In this document: one piece after another, positions 44,764 through 53,924 of the stretch
Numbering within the stretch: the first letter of the stretch is position 1
How the letters are laid out: the number at the start of each line of letters is the position of its first letter
Assembly: GCA_965263105.1 (NCBI GenBank)
Contig: CBDHGL010000003.1
Span: 124,001-188,000 of the forward strand
Origin: JBCCTX01 sp965263105
GTDB lineage: Bacteria; Bacteroidota; Bacteroidia; J057
DNA length: 64,000 nt
Direction of reading: 5' to 3'
Program-made: the position numbers and the translations under genes
Notes under the pieces: model-generated
What the model saw: only the letters and a program-made list of their open reading frames with translations
Told to the model about the DNA's origin: nothing
Databases searched by the model: none

Positions 44764-46461
44764 CTATTCATATTGCTGTTTGATCCGGAAATCCTGGTCT
44801 CCATTACCTTGAAAAAGTACTTTAAAATCGGGATCTATCCGAACCTCCTCTCCAATAGGTACATTGACTCGTTCTCGCTGGTCCTTCATATCCAAAAGAA
44901 TTCGGCGTTCTCCTATTTCTATTTCTATGGGCATGGGAAATGGAAGGCTTTCAGGTGACTTCCAGGCAATTTCGAGTTGGTCTCCAATGCGATAAACCTC
45001 CAACTCAGGGAGGCGGGGCTGGCGGGCATACACATCAAAAAACCATTCTAACTCCTTCCCCGAAAGGGATTCAGCCAAGCGAATAAATTCTTGGGTAGAG
45101 ACAAAGCGGACTTGGGTGCCATCGGTGGTTTTTTCCCACTCCGGATTAGGATAAGTCATTCGCCTTAACAACTGAAAGAAAGTGCTATCTCCCACTAGGC
45201 CCCGCAAGCTATGTAATACCCAGGCTCCTTTGTTATAAATAGGAGCTCGGTATATTTGTTTGGTACTACGCACAGCCTTGGGGGCTATGGCCAGGGTATT
45301 GCCAAAAAACTTATTTCTAGCCATGTACTTTTTCAGACCGACGGGTCCCTCCAATTCCTCTTGGTAAAGCCCTTGCATATAGGAGCAAAAGCCTTCGTGA
45401 ATCCACATGTCTCTCCAATCCGAACAGGTAACCAGGTTGCCCCACCATTCATGTCCCAATTCATGGTGATGAAGGGCATCATAGCCCCAATCTATACCTG
45501 TCATGGAACTGTTGTCAAAATTTGCACCGTAGGCGATGATGGTCTGGTGCTCCATCCCTAAATGAGGCGTTTGAGCCACTCCGTATTTATCCGCTCGAAA
45601 AGGGTATGGGCCCAAATATTTTTCATAAAATTTTAGGTGCTCAATAATTTCTGGGAACAGTTTCTTGCCTTGCTCATGGTCTTCGGGCAGGACATAGAAA
45701 TCTACGGGATATATATCTCCCGCAACACTTTTTACTGAGTCTGAAATAAGTTTGTAAGGGGCAATATTCAAGGCTACATTATAGACGCTGATAGGTTGTG
45801 AGCTATGCCAGTGATAGGTGCTTGTGCCATCCTGGTGCTGTTGGATCTCTCGAAGTCTTCCATTACTTGCTACAACTAGTGGATCCGGGACCCGGATATG
45901 CAGGTCCATAGAATCTGGTTTGTCAGAAACATGGTCCTTACAGGGCCACCACACATCTGCCCCAATTGTTTGGCAAGAAGTAGCTATCCAAGGAGACCCC
46001 TCCGAAGTGTAGGCCCAAGTGAAGCCTCCTTCCCAGGGAGGTCTAGGGGCTATACGAGGCTTTCCGCCATAAGGGATTTCCAATAGAATTACCTCTCCCG
46101 GTTGATATACACGGTCAAGCTGAATATAGATATAGCCGGCAAAGTGGGTAAATGGCAGGGGAGTTTGAGAAGCTAACTTAACTGATCTCACCTTCAGCAG
46201 CGTATCCAGGTTCAAGGCTATTTCATCTGCGGGAACTACCATTTTTGCGCGCACCTGAACCTTCCCGTTGATGCTACTATCTGAAGGGGATACGTGTAGA
46301 TCCAGATCGTAATGTATTACATCAAAGCAAGCTTGCTCTGGAAGTAAGGGGCCACCCGAGTCATAAATAGACGTTTGAGAAAAAATGAACATGGGTAGAG
46401 AAAGGCTTAGTCCCAAGAGCAAAAGCCAACTCCTCATGTTAGCATATTTAGAAATTTTCAT
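44764..46461 (-). CDS. M1-family zinc aminopeptidase
   Basis: A 565-residue secreted aminopeptidase: signal peptide (1-29, FIFSQ), an N-terminal beta-sandwich with ALNLDTLLKV, the substrate-anchoring segment around GGFTWAYTSEGSPW, and the zinc site HELGHEWWGN at 333-342 with Glu356 (WIHEGFCSYM) as third ligand. It lacks the large C-terminal helical domain of PepN-type enzymes, so it is a short M1 form. Start at M1 or at M9. It sits between mltG and the YdeI-like gene, all on one strand with tiny gaps. Confidence 0.92.
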   Translation of the reverse strand: MKISKYANMRSWLLLLGLSLSLPMFIFSQTSIYDSGGPLLPEQACFDVIHYDLDLHVSPSDSSINGKVQVRAKMVVPADEIALNLDTLLKVRSVKLASQTPLPFTHFAGYIYIQLDRVYQPGEVILLEIPYGGKPRIAPRPPWEGGFTWAYTSEGSPWIATSCQTIGADVWWPCKDHVSDKPDSMDLHIRVPDPLVVASNGRLREIQQHQDGTSTYHWHSSQPISVYNVALNIAPYKLISDSVKSVAGDIYPVDFYVLPEDHEQGKKLFPEIIEHLKFYEKYLGPYPFRADKYGVAQTPHLGMEHQTIIAYGANFDNSSMTGIDWGYDALHHHELGHEWWGNLVTCSDWRDMWIHEGFCSYMQGLYQEELEGPVGLKKYMARNKFFGNTLAIAPKAVRSTKQIYRAPIYNKGAWVLHSLRGLVGDSTFFQLLRRMTYPNPEWEKTTDGTQVRFVSTQEFIRLAESLSGKELEWFFDVYARQPRLPELEVYRIGDQLEIAWKSPESLPFPMPIEIEIGERRILLDMKDQRERVNVPIGEEVRIDPDFKVLFQGNGDQDFRIKQQYE

Positions 46462-46463
46462 AT

Positions 46464-46486
46464 CTGGACCATCGACTATGGACTAC
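46464..46486 (-). repeat. Heptamer repeat in the mltG - M1 gap
   Basis: The plus strand reads CTGGACC, ATCGACT, ATGGACT, AC. It fills almost the whole gap of about 20 bases between the mltG stop and the M1-peptidase start, and reaches the mltG stop codon. Confidence 0.6.
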
Positions 46487-47517
46487 TTTATTCCCTCCCG
46501 ATTAAGCATGCGGTGATACTCTCGGGCATAGGCTAAGTGTTCATCCAGGGTTTTGGAAAAATGGTGATATCCCGATCCATCCGCGCGCGCACACATGTAC
46601 ATGAATTCGTGTTTCTCTTCATTGAGGACCGCCTCAATGGAAGGGATAGAAGGGGTGCAGATGGGGCCGGGGGGAATGCCTTGGTATTTATAGGTATTGT
46701 AGGGAGAATCTACTTCTAAATGAGAATTGAGAATCCGCCTCAAGCCAAAATCTCCTACCGCATATTTGACGGTGGGGTCGGCTTCCAGTTTCCAGTTTTT
46801 TCGGACTCGATTGAGGTAAAGACCTGCCACGGAAGGTTTTTCATCCTCTTTGTTGGTTTCCTCTTCCACGATGGAGGCGAGTGTCATCACCTCCAGCCTA
46901 TCCAGCTTTTTGGACTCTCTCAACTCATTGCGTTGGTCGTTCCAGAAGGTCCGGTACTCCTTGTACATGCGTTTCATGAATTCTTCCGGCTCAATATTCC
47001 AATAAATTTCATAGGTATTAGGGATGAAAATGGCCAGGACATTGTCTGGGCGGAGGCCTGCAAGACGCTTGAGATAAGACTTATTGGTCAAGACCTTCAT
47101 CAAGTCTTCTTCCTCCATTTCCAGCCGTTCGCTGGCGTGAGCAGCCAATTCTTCCGCTGTTCGGAATTTCACAAAAGTAAATTCCACCGGGCTCTGTTTG
47201 CCTGAGCGCAGCAGCCCTACCAACTCGCGATTGTTCATCCCATCTGGGATGATGTAGCGGCCTGCATATACATGGTTGGGGTAGTTCATATACTTGGCCA
47301 CTCTATGGAAACTCTTCACGTTAATGATGATTTCTTCATCGAGAAGCTTTTTCCCTACTTCATCGTAAGTCATTCCCGTATGGATAAAGAATTCTCTTTC
47401 TTTAGCGCCATTTCCCAAATCGACATTGGGTCCAAATACGGGCTTATAGCCATAGTAATACCCCAGCACTCCGCCAATCAGGAGTAGAAAAAAGGCACTT
47501 CGTGCAATCTTTTTCAT
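46483..47517 (-). CDS. mltG: Endolytic transglycosylase (peptidoglycan chain terminator)
   Basis: A 344-residue YceG/MltG-family protein with one N-terminal membrane helix (about 7-24) and a periplasmic catalytic domain. A LysM-like region (about 45-110) precedes the catalytic motif ASIVEEETNKEDEKPSVAGLYLNRVRKNWKLEADPTVKYAVG, with Glu in SIVE as general acid. C-terminal YNTYKYQGIPPGPICTPS completes the family pattern. It cuts nascent glycan strands and so sets their length. First gene of an apparent operon with the M1 peptidase and YdeI-like protein. Confidence 0.94.
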   Translation of the reverse strand: MKKIARSAFFLLLIGGVLGYYYGYKPVFGPNVDLGNGAKEREFFIHTGMTYDEVGKKLLDEEIIINVKSFHRVAKYMNYPNHVYAGRYIIPDGMNNRELVGLLRSGKQSPVEFTFVKFRTAEELAAHASERLEMEEEDLMKVLTNKSYLKRLAGLRPDNVLAIFIPNTYEIYWNIEPEEFMKRMYKEYRTFWNDQRNELRESKKLDRLEVMTLASIVEEETNKEDEKPSVAGLYLNRVRKNWKLEADPTVKYAVGDFGLRRILNSHLEVDSPYNTYKYQGIPPGPICTPSIPSIEAVLNEEKHEFMYMCARADGSGYHHFSKTLDEHLAYAREYHRMLNREGIK

Positions 47518-47552
47518 AATTCCTCGAATGATTTATTTCCTTGTATACGAAA

Positions 47553-48245
47553 ATGCTACATTTCGATCAGATAAACGAAATAATCTACACAAAAATGCGC
47601 GAATCCCTAATAGATGCCCCTAAATACAAGCATTGGCAGCAAGAGTTGACAAAAAATGGTCTAGATATTCACCGTACGGAAGAAATTTTTACCCGACACG
47701 ACCACTTGGGCAGGGCCTTGTTTTCGGTGGTAATGCTGGATGCTCATACGCCAGAAGGAGATAAAATTCCTCCCATTTGTTTTATCAAAGGAGCCGTGGC
47801 TACCGTGATGATTGTATTGATTGACGAAGCTACAAAGGAGAAATACCTATTACTGGTTCGACAGCGACGCATTTGTAATGGGGATTATATCTATGAGCAC
47901 GTAGGTGGCCTGGTGGATGGAGAAGACGAGCCACTAGATGTAGCGGTGAGGGAAGCCAGCGAGGAGGCGGGAATGGAACTAAGGCCAGATCAGGTTTACG
48001 CCTTACACGAAGAGCCCTTTTTCCCTAGTACCGGCACCTCTGATGAAGCTATGTATATGTTCTATTGCGAATTGGAGATGTCCAAAGAGAAGATTATGTC
48101 CTACGATGCCCAGCAGCAGGGAATCCTCTCCGAGCACGAGCGCATTTTTACCCATATTGCCACCATCCCAGAATCCTTGCAATTGATTAAAAATACCAAT
48201 GGGCTGCTGAGTGTGTATATGTATTTGGCACGTGAGTCAAGGTAA
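47553..48245 (+). CDS. Nudix hydrolase-family protein
   Basis: A 230-residue protein with a Nudix box: GGLVDGEDEPLDVAVREASEEAGM. REASEEAG is intact. Counting seven residues back from RE places Asp where the first Glu normally is; alternatively GE carries it with one inserted residue. The segment before, LLLVRQRR and YIYEHVGGLVDGE, resembles ADP-ribose or nucleotide-sugar pyrophosphatases, and the extra N-terminal region (1-70) is unusual. Substrate uncertain. ATG start preferred over an upstream TTG. Divergent from mltG, 36 bases apart. Confidence 0.85.
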   Translation: MLHFDQINEIIYTKMRESLIDAPKYKHWQQELTKNGLDIHRTEEIFTRHDHLGRALFSVVMLDAHTPEGDKIPPICFIKGAVATVMIVLIDEATKEKYLLLVRQRRICNGDYIYEHVGGLVDGEDEPLDVAVREASEEAGMELRPDQVYALHEEPFFPSTGTSDEAMYMFYCELEMSKEKIMSYDAQQQGILSEHERIFTHIATIPESLQLIKNTNGLLSVYMYLARESR

Positions 48246-48264
48246 TTGCATAGGAAAATTGCTG

Positions 48265-48891
48265 TTACGATACAGCTAACGAAAGCGCTTTTTGTTTTTT
48301 CCTTTGAAGAACGAAATACACCACTAGGAGATTGGGTAGCCAACTCAACCAGGCGACGATTTGGTAGGCAAGCACGAACTCCCCGAAAATGGCGATCAGA
48401 ATGGGTAACCATAAGCGTAAGGTAACCGCCCCAAACGTCCCTGCATAGCTATAGCTCATCCATTTTTTGTGGGCTTCAATATTTCCCTGCCTAATAGACG
48501 TAAACCCTAGGGTGGTAATGGTAACCCAAAGTACGGCTCCAATAGTGAATCCCAACTGAGGAGAGAGGCCTCCAGAAGCAAACAACGCTATGTAAAACCC
48601 GGGAAAGCCACTGATAAGTACAGAAGTAATATATACCTTTCCAATTAGCCTATGTAATCCAATATTATTTCGTCTCAGCTTCTTGCTAAACTGTAACCAC
48701 CCTACCAAGAGAGCCAGTCCCCCAAAGGAAATGTGCAGGTAAAAGCAAATCATATAGAAATTACTACTGAGTAATTCTGCGGATTTGGATAAGAGGAGAA
48801 GGATAGGCTCATCGGCCAAAAAATACTTGATGGGATAGGTGCTAAAAGTGAGGCACAAGCCCCCAAAAATGATCCATAAAAGCTTTTTCAT
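48265..48891 (-). CDS. DUF2306 membrane protein
   Basis: A 208-residue integral membrane protein with about six hydrophobic segments. The DUF2306 core is visible: FYLHISFGGLALLVGWLQF and NIGLHRLIGKVYITSVLISG, with conserved His and a later EAHKKWMSYSYAGTFGAVTLRLW. Its conserved histidines could bind metal or haem, but function is unknown. Follows the LytTR gene on the same strand. Confidence 0.85.
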   Translation of the reverse strand: MKKLLWIIFGGLCLTFSTYPIKYFLADEPILLLLSKSAELLSSNFYMICFYLHISFGGLALLVGWLQFSKKLRRNNIGLHRLIGKVYITSVLISGFPGFYIALFASGGLSPQLGFTIGAVLWVTITTLGFTSIRQGNIEAHKKWMSYSYAGTFGAVTLRLWLPILIAIFGEFVLAYQIVAWLSWLPNLLVVYFVLQRKKQKALSLAVS

Positions 48892-49035
48892 ATGTGAGAT
48901 ATTTAGATTGATAGCCCCAATGTAGGATGAAAGAAAATGACTTTGGGTATGAAGAAATGGAGAAGGGATAAAGGGTATAGATTTAGGGCTAAATAGCAGA
49001 ATGAGGGGCGAAATAGGCCTTTTTCGGGGCGAAAA

Positions 49036-49779
49036 TTAGCGGGATAAGAGCTGCTTTTTATAATTTTTTGAGACGGGAAGCTCTATGTGGGTGAGGGAAA
49101 TATGGGTGGAATCCTTCCAGGATTTTATATGGGAAGGATTAATTAAATGGGAGCGATGTATTTGAACTAAGAAATCAAATTCTGCTTGGATATTCTTTAA
49201 GGAATTACGTATCAACTTGGTTTGAAGTTGCTCATTTTCAAGGTAGTAGATCTCAACATAATTCTGTGATTTGGAAACACAGACCAAGTCCGACTTGTTA
49301 ATCTTCAATAGGTCCAATTTATTCTCCCCTTTCAGGGTTATCTCCTCCTCTTCTACAGGGATTAATTTTAAGGAATAGCGTCTAGCAATAAATATCAAAG
49401 GGGTAACAATCAGAAAAATGTTAACAATGAGTTTTATGAAATATTCTGGAAAATCATAAATCCCTTGGATGATAGGACTTTTATAGTAAATGTAGGTGCT
49501 TGCCGTAAACAAAAGGTAAAACACCAAATAGATACCCACTTCCAGATACACATTCCAGGTGGATAATCTTTGGTAGAGAAGCTTCTGGAATAAACTTACT
49601 GTAGCATAGGATAGAAAGACCAATAGATTAAATCCAATGCTGACATAAATCCATTTTTGCAAATCCATTTCCCCATGCTCAAAGGGCCTGGCGAAGAAGG
49701 CAAATAAAAATCCCCAAAAGCTCAGAAGAGCTCCAATGATCAGGTGATGCTTAATGGAGGGATTTAAGGTTTTCATCAA
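49036..49779 (-). CDS. Membrane-anchored LytTR DNA-binding regulator
   Basis: A 247-residue protein with four N-terminal transmembrane helices (about 11-150) and a C-terminal LytTR DNA-binding domain (about 165-245: INKSDLVCVSKSQNYVEIYYLENEQLQTKLIRNSLKNI ... FLVQIHRSHLINPSHI). There is no receiver domain, so it is likely a one-component membrane regulator. It follows the DUF6090 gene by about 39 bases and could control this cluster. Confidence 0.88.
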   Translation of the reverse strand: MMKTLNPSIKHHLIIGALLSFWGFLFAFFARPFEHGEMDLQKWIYVSIGFNLLVFLSYATVSLFQKLLYQRLSTWNVYLEVGIYLVFYLLFTASTYIYYKSPIIQGIYDFPEYFIKLIVNIFLIVTPLIFIARRYSLKLIPVEEEEITLKGENKLDLLKINKSDLVCVSKSQNYVEIYYLENEQLQTKLIRNSLKNIQAEFDFLVQIHRSHLINPSHIKSWKDSTHISLTHIELPVSKNYKKQLLSR

Positions 49780-49818
49780 TCAGTTAGGTAGACAAGGAAA
49801 GAATCCGCAGCTAATTTG

Positions 49819-50520
49819 TTAGCCGTCGCTTTCCAATTCCACTGTAATATTCTTCTTTACCCGTTCTATGGCTTGGATAATGGAGGCATATCGGCCCAAT
49901 TTGAAATTACGATTGTTTCGTATTCTCCACAAGTAGCTCAGGATGGCCTTTTTTTCATTTTCCGTTAGATCCTTTGGATACCTAATGGAAGTTAATTTTC
50001 CATTGCTGGGATCAAATTCCATGTAGGGAGACAATAGGGTGTTTATCTCAGAAAAATAATTGTCAAAAGACTGCATCTCTGGTACTTCATATTCCAGGGC
50101 CTCAATAATGCTATAGTAATAGTCGTAAAGGGTGATGATTTGCAGCCTTAAAGAATCATTCGTAATGGTTTTTAAGTTACTCGCCTTGAAGGACTCATAG
50201 GCGGATTTATTGATGATGGGAATATAATCTCTAAATAGTAAGGTGTAGAATAGCCCGATAGAATCCTGGGAAATGGGCTCATTGTCAAGTAAATCCCTAA
50301 ACACTTCATCGGCTCTTAGGCTGAGCTTGTTGCCATTAATATTGTTGGTAAAGTCCTTTATATCGATCTCAATGCTATTCTTGATTTCCGTCAGGATTTT
50401 TTCCTCGGACAACTCATTTTTTCTATTCTCATTCCAGTTTGTTAGCGCAAAAGCAGAGACTACAGCAATAAAAATGGAAAGGAATTCAAGCGCGTATTTT
50501 CTCCAATTCAGGTTTTTCAA
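49819..50520 (-). CDS. DUF6090-like membrane-anchored protein
   Basis: A 233-residue protein with one N-terminal transmembrane helix carrying the ALEFLSIFIAVVSAFALTNWNENRK motif of the Bacteroidota DUF6090 family, then a helical periplasmic domain. Function unknown. It sits between the tyrosine phosphatase and the LytTR regulator, with gaps of 18 and 39 bases, so an operon is likely. Confidence 0.72.
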   Translation of the reverse strand: MKNLNWRKYALEFLSIFIAVVSAFALTNWNENRKNELSEEKILTEIKNSIEIDIKDFTNNINGNKLSLRADEVFRDLLDNEPISQDSIGLFYTLLFRDYIPIINKSAYESFKASNLKTITNDSLRLQIITLYDYYYSIIEALEYEVPEMQSFDNYFSEINTLLSPYMEFDPSNGKLTSIRYPKDLTENEKKAILSYLWRIRNNRNFKLGRYASIIQAIERVKKNITVELESDG

Positions 50521-50538
50521 GGGTAATTCTGTATAGGT

Positions 50539-51027
50539 TTACTCCTCCGCCACCGAAACCTCCGAAAGGATATATCCCAGTAACTCCTCGCAGGAGCGAT
50601 CTAGCATCTCATAGACGCGTTCAAAGCCTGACCTGCCTCCATAATAGGGATCTGGAACGTCAGCATCTTTGGATTGAGGATCAAAGTGTCGCATTTTGAA
50701 TAGTTGGGCCTTGCTATTGGGGACAGTGGCCTGGATATCGAGCAAGTCTTGGTAATTGCTTTCATCCATCGCCAGGATATAGTCAAATTCTGAAAAGTCT
50801 TGAGGCCTCACTTTGCGGGCTCGGGAAGGAAGCTCAATCCCATGATGAGCCGCTGTGCTCAGCATCCGTGGGTCGGCAGGCTCACCTGCATGCCATCCGC
50901 CAGTACCGCAGGAATCGATCCGAAATTGACTTTCCAGCCCCTTCTCCTTCACTAGGTGTATAAACAAGCCCTCGGCCATTGGAGAACGGCAGATATTACC
51001 CAGGCAAACGAATAGTACGTTAATCAT
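50539..51027 (-). CDS. Low-molecular-weight protein tyrosine phosphatase
   Basis: A 162-residue phosphatase with the active-site P-loop VCLGNICRS (Cys8, Arg14) and the general-acid motif DPYYGG. Family members act on phosphotyrosine proteins, including kinases of polysaccharide export, or on arsenate when specialised; neither specific role is shown here. First gene in a run of four on the minus strand. Confidence 0.94.
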   Translation of the reverse strand: MINVLFVCLGNICRSPMAEGLFIHLVKEKGLESQFRIDSCGTGGWHAGEPADPRMLSTAAHHGIELPSRARKVRPQDFSEFDYILAMDESNYQDLLDIQATVPNSKAQLFKMRHFDPQSKDADVPDPYYGGRSGFERVYEMLDRSCEELLGYILSEVSVAEE

Positions 51028-51202
51028 GGAATCTCAGTTTTGTTGGTTTCAAATTGTTACGGTCTACTATATAAACTGAAAAGAGGGGCATTAAGTTGTT
51101 AATTTTTACAACTATGTAATATCCATGACAACTTGTGACCTTTGTCTCAGTTTCTGCGGTACAGGCCGTGGCCTGAATCTACCCCAGCCCTTCGTGAATA
51201 TT

Positions 51203-51967
51203 TTATTCACTCCCTTCTTCTGGCTCCTTCCGGGCAATCCAAAAATTATTATAGCCTTCTCCTACGGTTATTTTGAGCCGCTGAACTTGGGTGAGTTCCA
51301 GGATTGACAAAAAAGAAAAGACCACAAAGACCTTGTTTCTTTCTTCGAGGATGAAGGAGACAAAGTCAATTCGCTCCTGTACGCTAAGCCGTTCGATAAT
51401 GGTCGTTTTGACCTGTTCCAGGGTGTAGGGATAGGGACGAATAACGTGTTTGGGTACGTCCATCTTGTGCTGGTGCTTTTCCCAAATCCGTTTGAAGGTC
51501 CGCATAATCGTGTAGAGATCCATCCCAACGAGTTCTTCTTCTGGAAACTCGCTGTCGAGCAAAGATTTTTCCTCTTTTTTCACATAGCCTCGGGCCTGCC
51601 GGTTTTGCTGCGCCTCTTCCAGGGCTTTGAGCTCTTCCAATACGCTTTTGTAGCGCTTGTATTCCAAGAGGCGCCTGACCAATTCTTCCCGAGGATCTAT
51701 CTCTTCCCCTTCTTCATTTAATACAGGACGGGGAATGAGCATTTTGGCCTTGATTCGCATCAAGGTGCTGGCTACAAGGATAAATTCAGCAGCTACCTCC
51801 AGGTTCATGTCCCGCATATCCTGTATATAGGCCAGAAAGTCTTTTGTGATTTTAGAAATCGGAATATCATAGATGTCCAATTCATCCCGCTGTATGAAAA
51901 ATAGCAGGAGGTCAAAGGGACCCTCAAACTGGGGCAGGGTTATCCGATACGCTTCTTGTTGATCCAT
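51203..51967 (-). CDS. scpA: Segregation and condensation protein A
   Basis: A 254-residue kleisin of the SMC-ScpAB complex: YRITLPQFEGPFDLLLFFIQRDELDIYDIPISKITKDFLAYI is the N-terminal SMC-binding region, and the C-terminal winged helix (RIDFVSFILEERNKVFVVFSFLSILELTQVQRLKI) completes it. The MDQQEAY start was chosen over a longer frame because the N-terminus then matches the family. scpB is not in the window. Confidence 0.94.
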   Translation of the reverse strand: MDQQEAYRITLPQFEGPFDLLLFFIQRDELDIYDIPISKITKDFLAYIQDMRDMNLEVAAEFILVASTLMRIKAKMLIPRPVLNEEGEEIDPREELVRRLLEYKRYKSVLEELKALEEAQQNRQARGYVKKEEKSLLDSEFPEEELVGMDLYTIMRTFKRIWEKHQHKMDVPKHVIRPYPYTLEQVKTTIIERLSVQERIDFVSFILEERNKVFVVFSFLSILELTQVQRLKITVGEGYNNFWIARKEPEEGSE

Positions 51968-51977
51968 AGAGGAAGTA

Positions 51978-51985
51978 CAAATATA
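51978..51985 (-). promoter_or_regulatory. Bacteroidota -7 box for scpA
   Basis: The minus strand reads TATATTTG, an exact TAnnTTTG match only 11 bases before the scpA ATG, which would give a near-leaderless mRNA. Confidence 0.5.
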
Positions 51986-52048
51986 GCAATAGAAAATTTT
52001 TAAAATGACTTTACCCATAATCCTAAGACTCTTTCCCATATTTACGCC

Positions 52049-52999
52049 ATGAAACAAACACCTTCGGAATCAAGCCATCTGAAATCATGGGCCATACTTC
52101 ACTTCTCCATCTTCCTATTTAGTTTCACGGCGATTTTGGGAAAACTAATTCAATTGCCGGGCTTACACATAGTCTGGTACAGGCTTTTACTTACCTGCAT
52201 CAGCTTGTTTGTCTTTCCCGGCTTGGTGGCTAAAATGAGACAGATTCCCCGAAAGGATTGGGTGAAAATCGGGGGAATCGGAATTGTGGTGATTGTGCAC
52301 TGGGTGGGCTTTTACGAAGCCATCAAATACTCCAACGCCAGCATTACGGTAAGTTGCTTGGCTACAATGGCCTTGTTTACGGCTTTTTTGGAACCGCTAT
52401 ATTTCAAAAGACCCATCAAGCTGTCCGAAGTCATAGTGGGACTTGTGGTGATTGGGGGCTTTTTATTGATGTTTGGTTTCGTTGGGGATCAATATGGGTT
52501 GGGAATGATCATCGCCTTGGTTTCGGCCTTCTTGGGAGCCCTCTTTGTCATTCTCAATAAGTCCATTGTCAGTAAGTACGATGTATTTGCGCTTACCCAG
52601 ATTCAATTTATTTCAGGTTGGCTATTTATCTCCCTGCTTGCTCCCCTGTACCTACAGATATTTCCGGGAGAAGCCCTATATCCTAGCACTACAGATTGGA
52701 TATATCTGATCATTTTGGCCTTGTTGTGTACAACACTGGCCTACAGTCTTCATTTGTTAGCCTTGCGAGATGTTTCTGCCTTTTCCGTCAACCTGGCTTT
52801 TAACCTGGAACCCATCTATGCCATCCTTATGGCTTTTGTATTGCTAAGAGAAGACCAAGAGATGGATTCCCGGTTCTATATCGGGGCCGCCGTTATCTTT
52901 TTAGCCATTATCGGAAATAGCCTATGGACGAAGTTCCGCAAAAGACTTAATAGTCCACGGTCGAAAATCCATGGTCCACAGCCTAAACAAGCTCCTTAA
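52049..52999 (+). CDS. EamA/DMT-family transporter
   Basis: A 316-residue membrane protein with ten hydrophobic segments in two EamA repeats: FSFTAILGKLIQLPGLHIVWYRLLL ... NASITVSCLATMALFTAFLEPLYFKRP, and GLGMIIALVSAFLGALFVILN ... LNLAF/NLEPIYAILMAFVLLRE. Substrate unknown. Its last 16 codons or so are read from a heptamer-repeat copy, and its stop overlaps the convergent msrA stop by four bases (TTAA). Confidence 0.92.
   Translation: MKQTPSESSHLKSWAILHFSIFLFSFTAILGKLIQLPGLHIVWYRLLLTCISLFVFPGLVAKMRQIPRKDWVKIGGIGIVVIVHWVGFYEAIKYSNASITVSCLATMALFTAFLEPLYFKRPIKLSEVIVGLVVIGGFLLMFGFVGDQYGLGMIIALVSAFLGALFVILNKSIVSKYDVFALTQIQFISGWLFISLLAPLYLQIFPGEALYPSTTDWIYLIILALLCTTLAYSLHLLALRDVSAFSVNLAFNLEPIYAILMAFVLLREDQEMDSRFYIGAAVIFLAIIGNSLWTKFRKRLNSPRSKIHGPQPKQAP
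52951..52983 (-). repeat. Heptamer repeat inside the DMT gene 3' end
   Basis: Minus-strand units GTGGACC, ATGGATT, TTCGACC, GTGGACT. Translated in the gene frame it gives part of the C-terminal tail NSPRSKIHGPQPK, so the repeat has become coding sequence. Confidence 0.6.
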
Positions 53000-53664
53000 T
53001 GGGCTATTTTCTCTTCCTTCAATAATTCTGGGAACTTCGCCTGAAAGCGCTTGAGCCGCGGGATAGAAACGGCCCGGACATAAGGCTGGTTGGGATTCTT
53101 AGCCTCAAAGTCCTGGTGATAGTCCTCCGCGTTGTAAAAGGCCTCGAAGGGAACGACTTCTGTTACGATATTTCCGCCAAATTGAGAGCCGTTTATCTTT
53201 TCGATATAGGCTTCGGCTTGTTCTTTCTCTGCATCATTGGTATAAAAAATAGCAGAGCGATACTGAGGGCCTCTGTCTGGACCTTGTTGGTTGAGGGTAG
53301 TGGGGTCATGTGAACCAAAAAATACCACCAGTAGCGTTTCGTAGGATACCATATCGGGATTGTAGTACACCTCTACGGCTTCGGCGTGCTTTGTGCGACC
53401 CGAGCTTACCGCTGAGTAATTGGCCGTACTTTTCTTACCTCCAGCATAGCCCGAAACTACCTCCTCTACCCCCTGAACCGACTCAAAAATGGCTTCGACA
53501 CACCAAAAGCAACCACTGGCGAAGTAGGCCTTGGATAGCCCCGTTAAGTCTTTTGCAACTGGGGTGTATTCAGTGACATGGGAATTCTTTTCTGCCTTAA
53601 TCGGCGAACAAGCAAAAAGCCCTAAGATCAGGCTGATAGAAAACAGGTGTGTAAGCTTATACAT
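52996..53664 (-). CDS. msrA: Peptide-methionine (S)-S-oxide reductase, lipoprotein form
   Basis: A 222-residue methionine sulfoxide reductase A with catalytic GCFWC (Cys52) and VVSGYAGG, DPTTLNQQGPDRGPQYRSAIFY. It carries a lipoprotein signal (ILGLFAC, Cys19), so the enzyme works outside the cytoplasm, repairing oxidised exported proteins. Only the MsrA domain is present. Convergent with the DMT transporter gene. Confidence 0.93.
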   Translation of the reverse strand: MYKLTHLFSISLILGLFACSPIKAEKNSHVTEYTPVAKDLTGLSKAYFASGCFWCVEAIFESVQGVEEVVSGYAGGKKSTANYSAVSSGRTKHAEAVEVYYNPDMVSYETLLVVFFGSHDPTTLNQQGPDRGPQYRSAIFYTNDAEKEQAEAYIEKINGSQFGGNIVTEVVPFEAFYNAEDYHQDFEAKNPNQPYVRAVSIPRLKRFQAKFPELLKEEKIAH

Positions 53665-53924
53665 GGATATGAGGTTTATTTCCGTTTATATCTATTTCTT
53701 AATAACCAATGTTCCGACACATTAGTTTCAGGTTCCTTTTCAACCCAACTTACGATAAAAGGGGCAATTAAGATTACCTTGTTATAAAAATGTTACAATT
53801 TCCAAGTAACTGGAAAAATAAACGGCTTATTTAGCCAACCAAACACTTCCCCCTCCCGTAATTATAAGGGAAGAGTTCTACTAGTTATTTGTGAAAAATA
53901 GCGACCATTTTAACATCCAGGATT

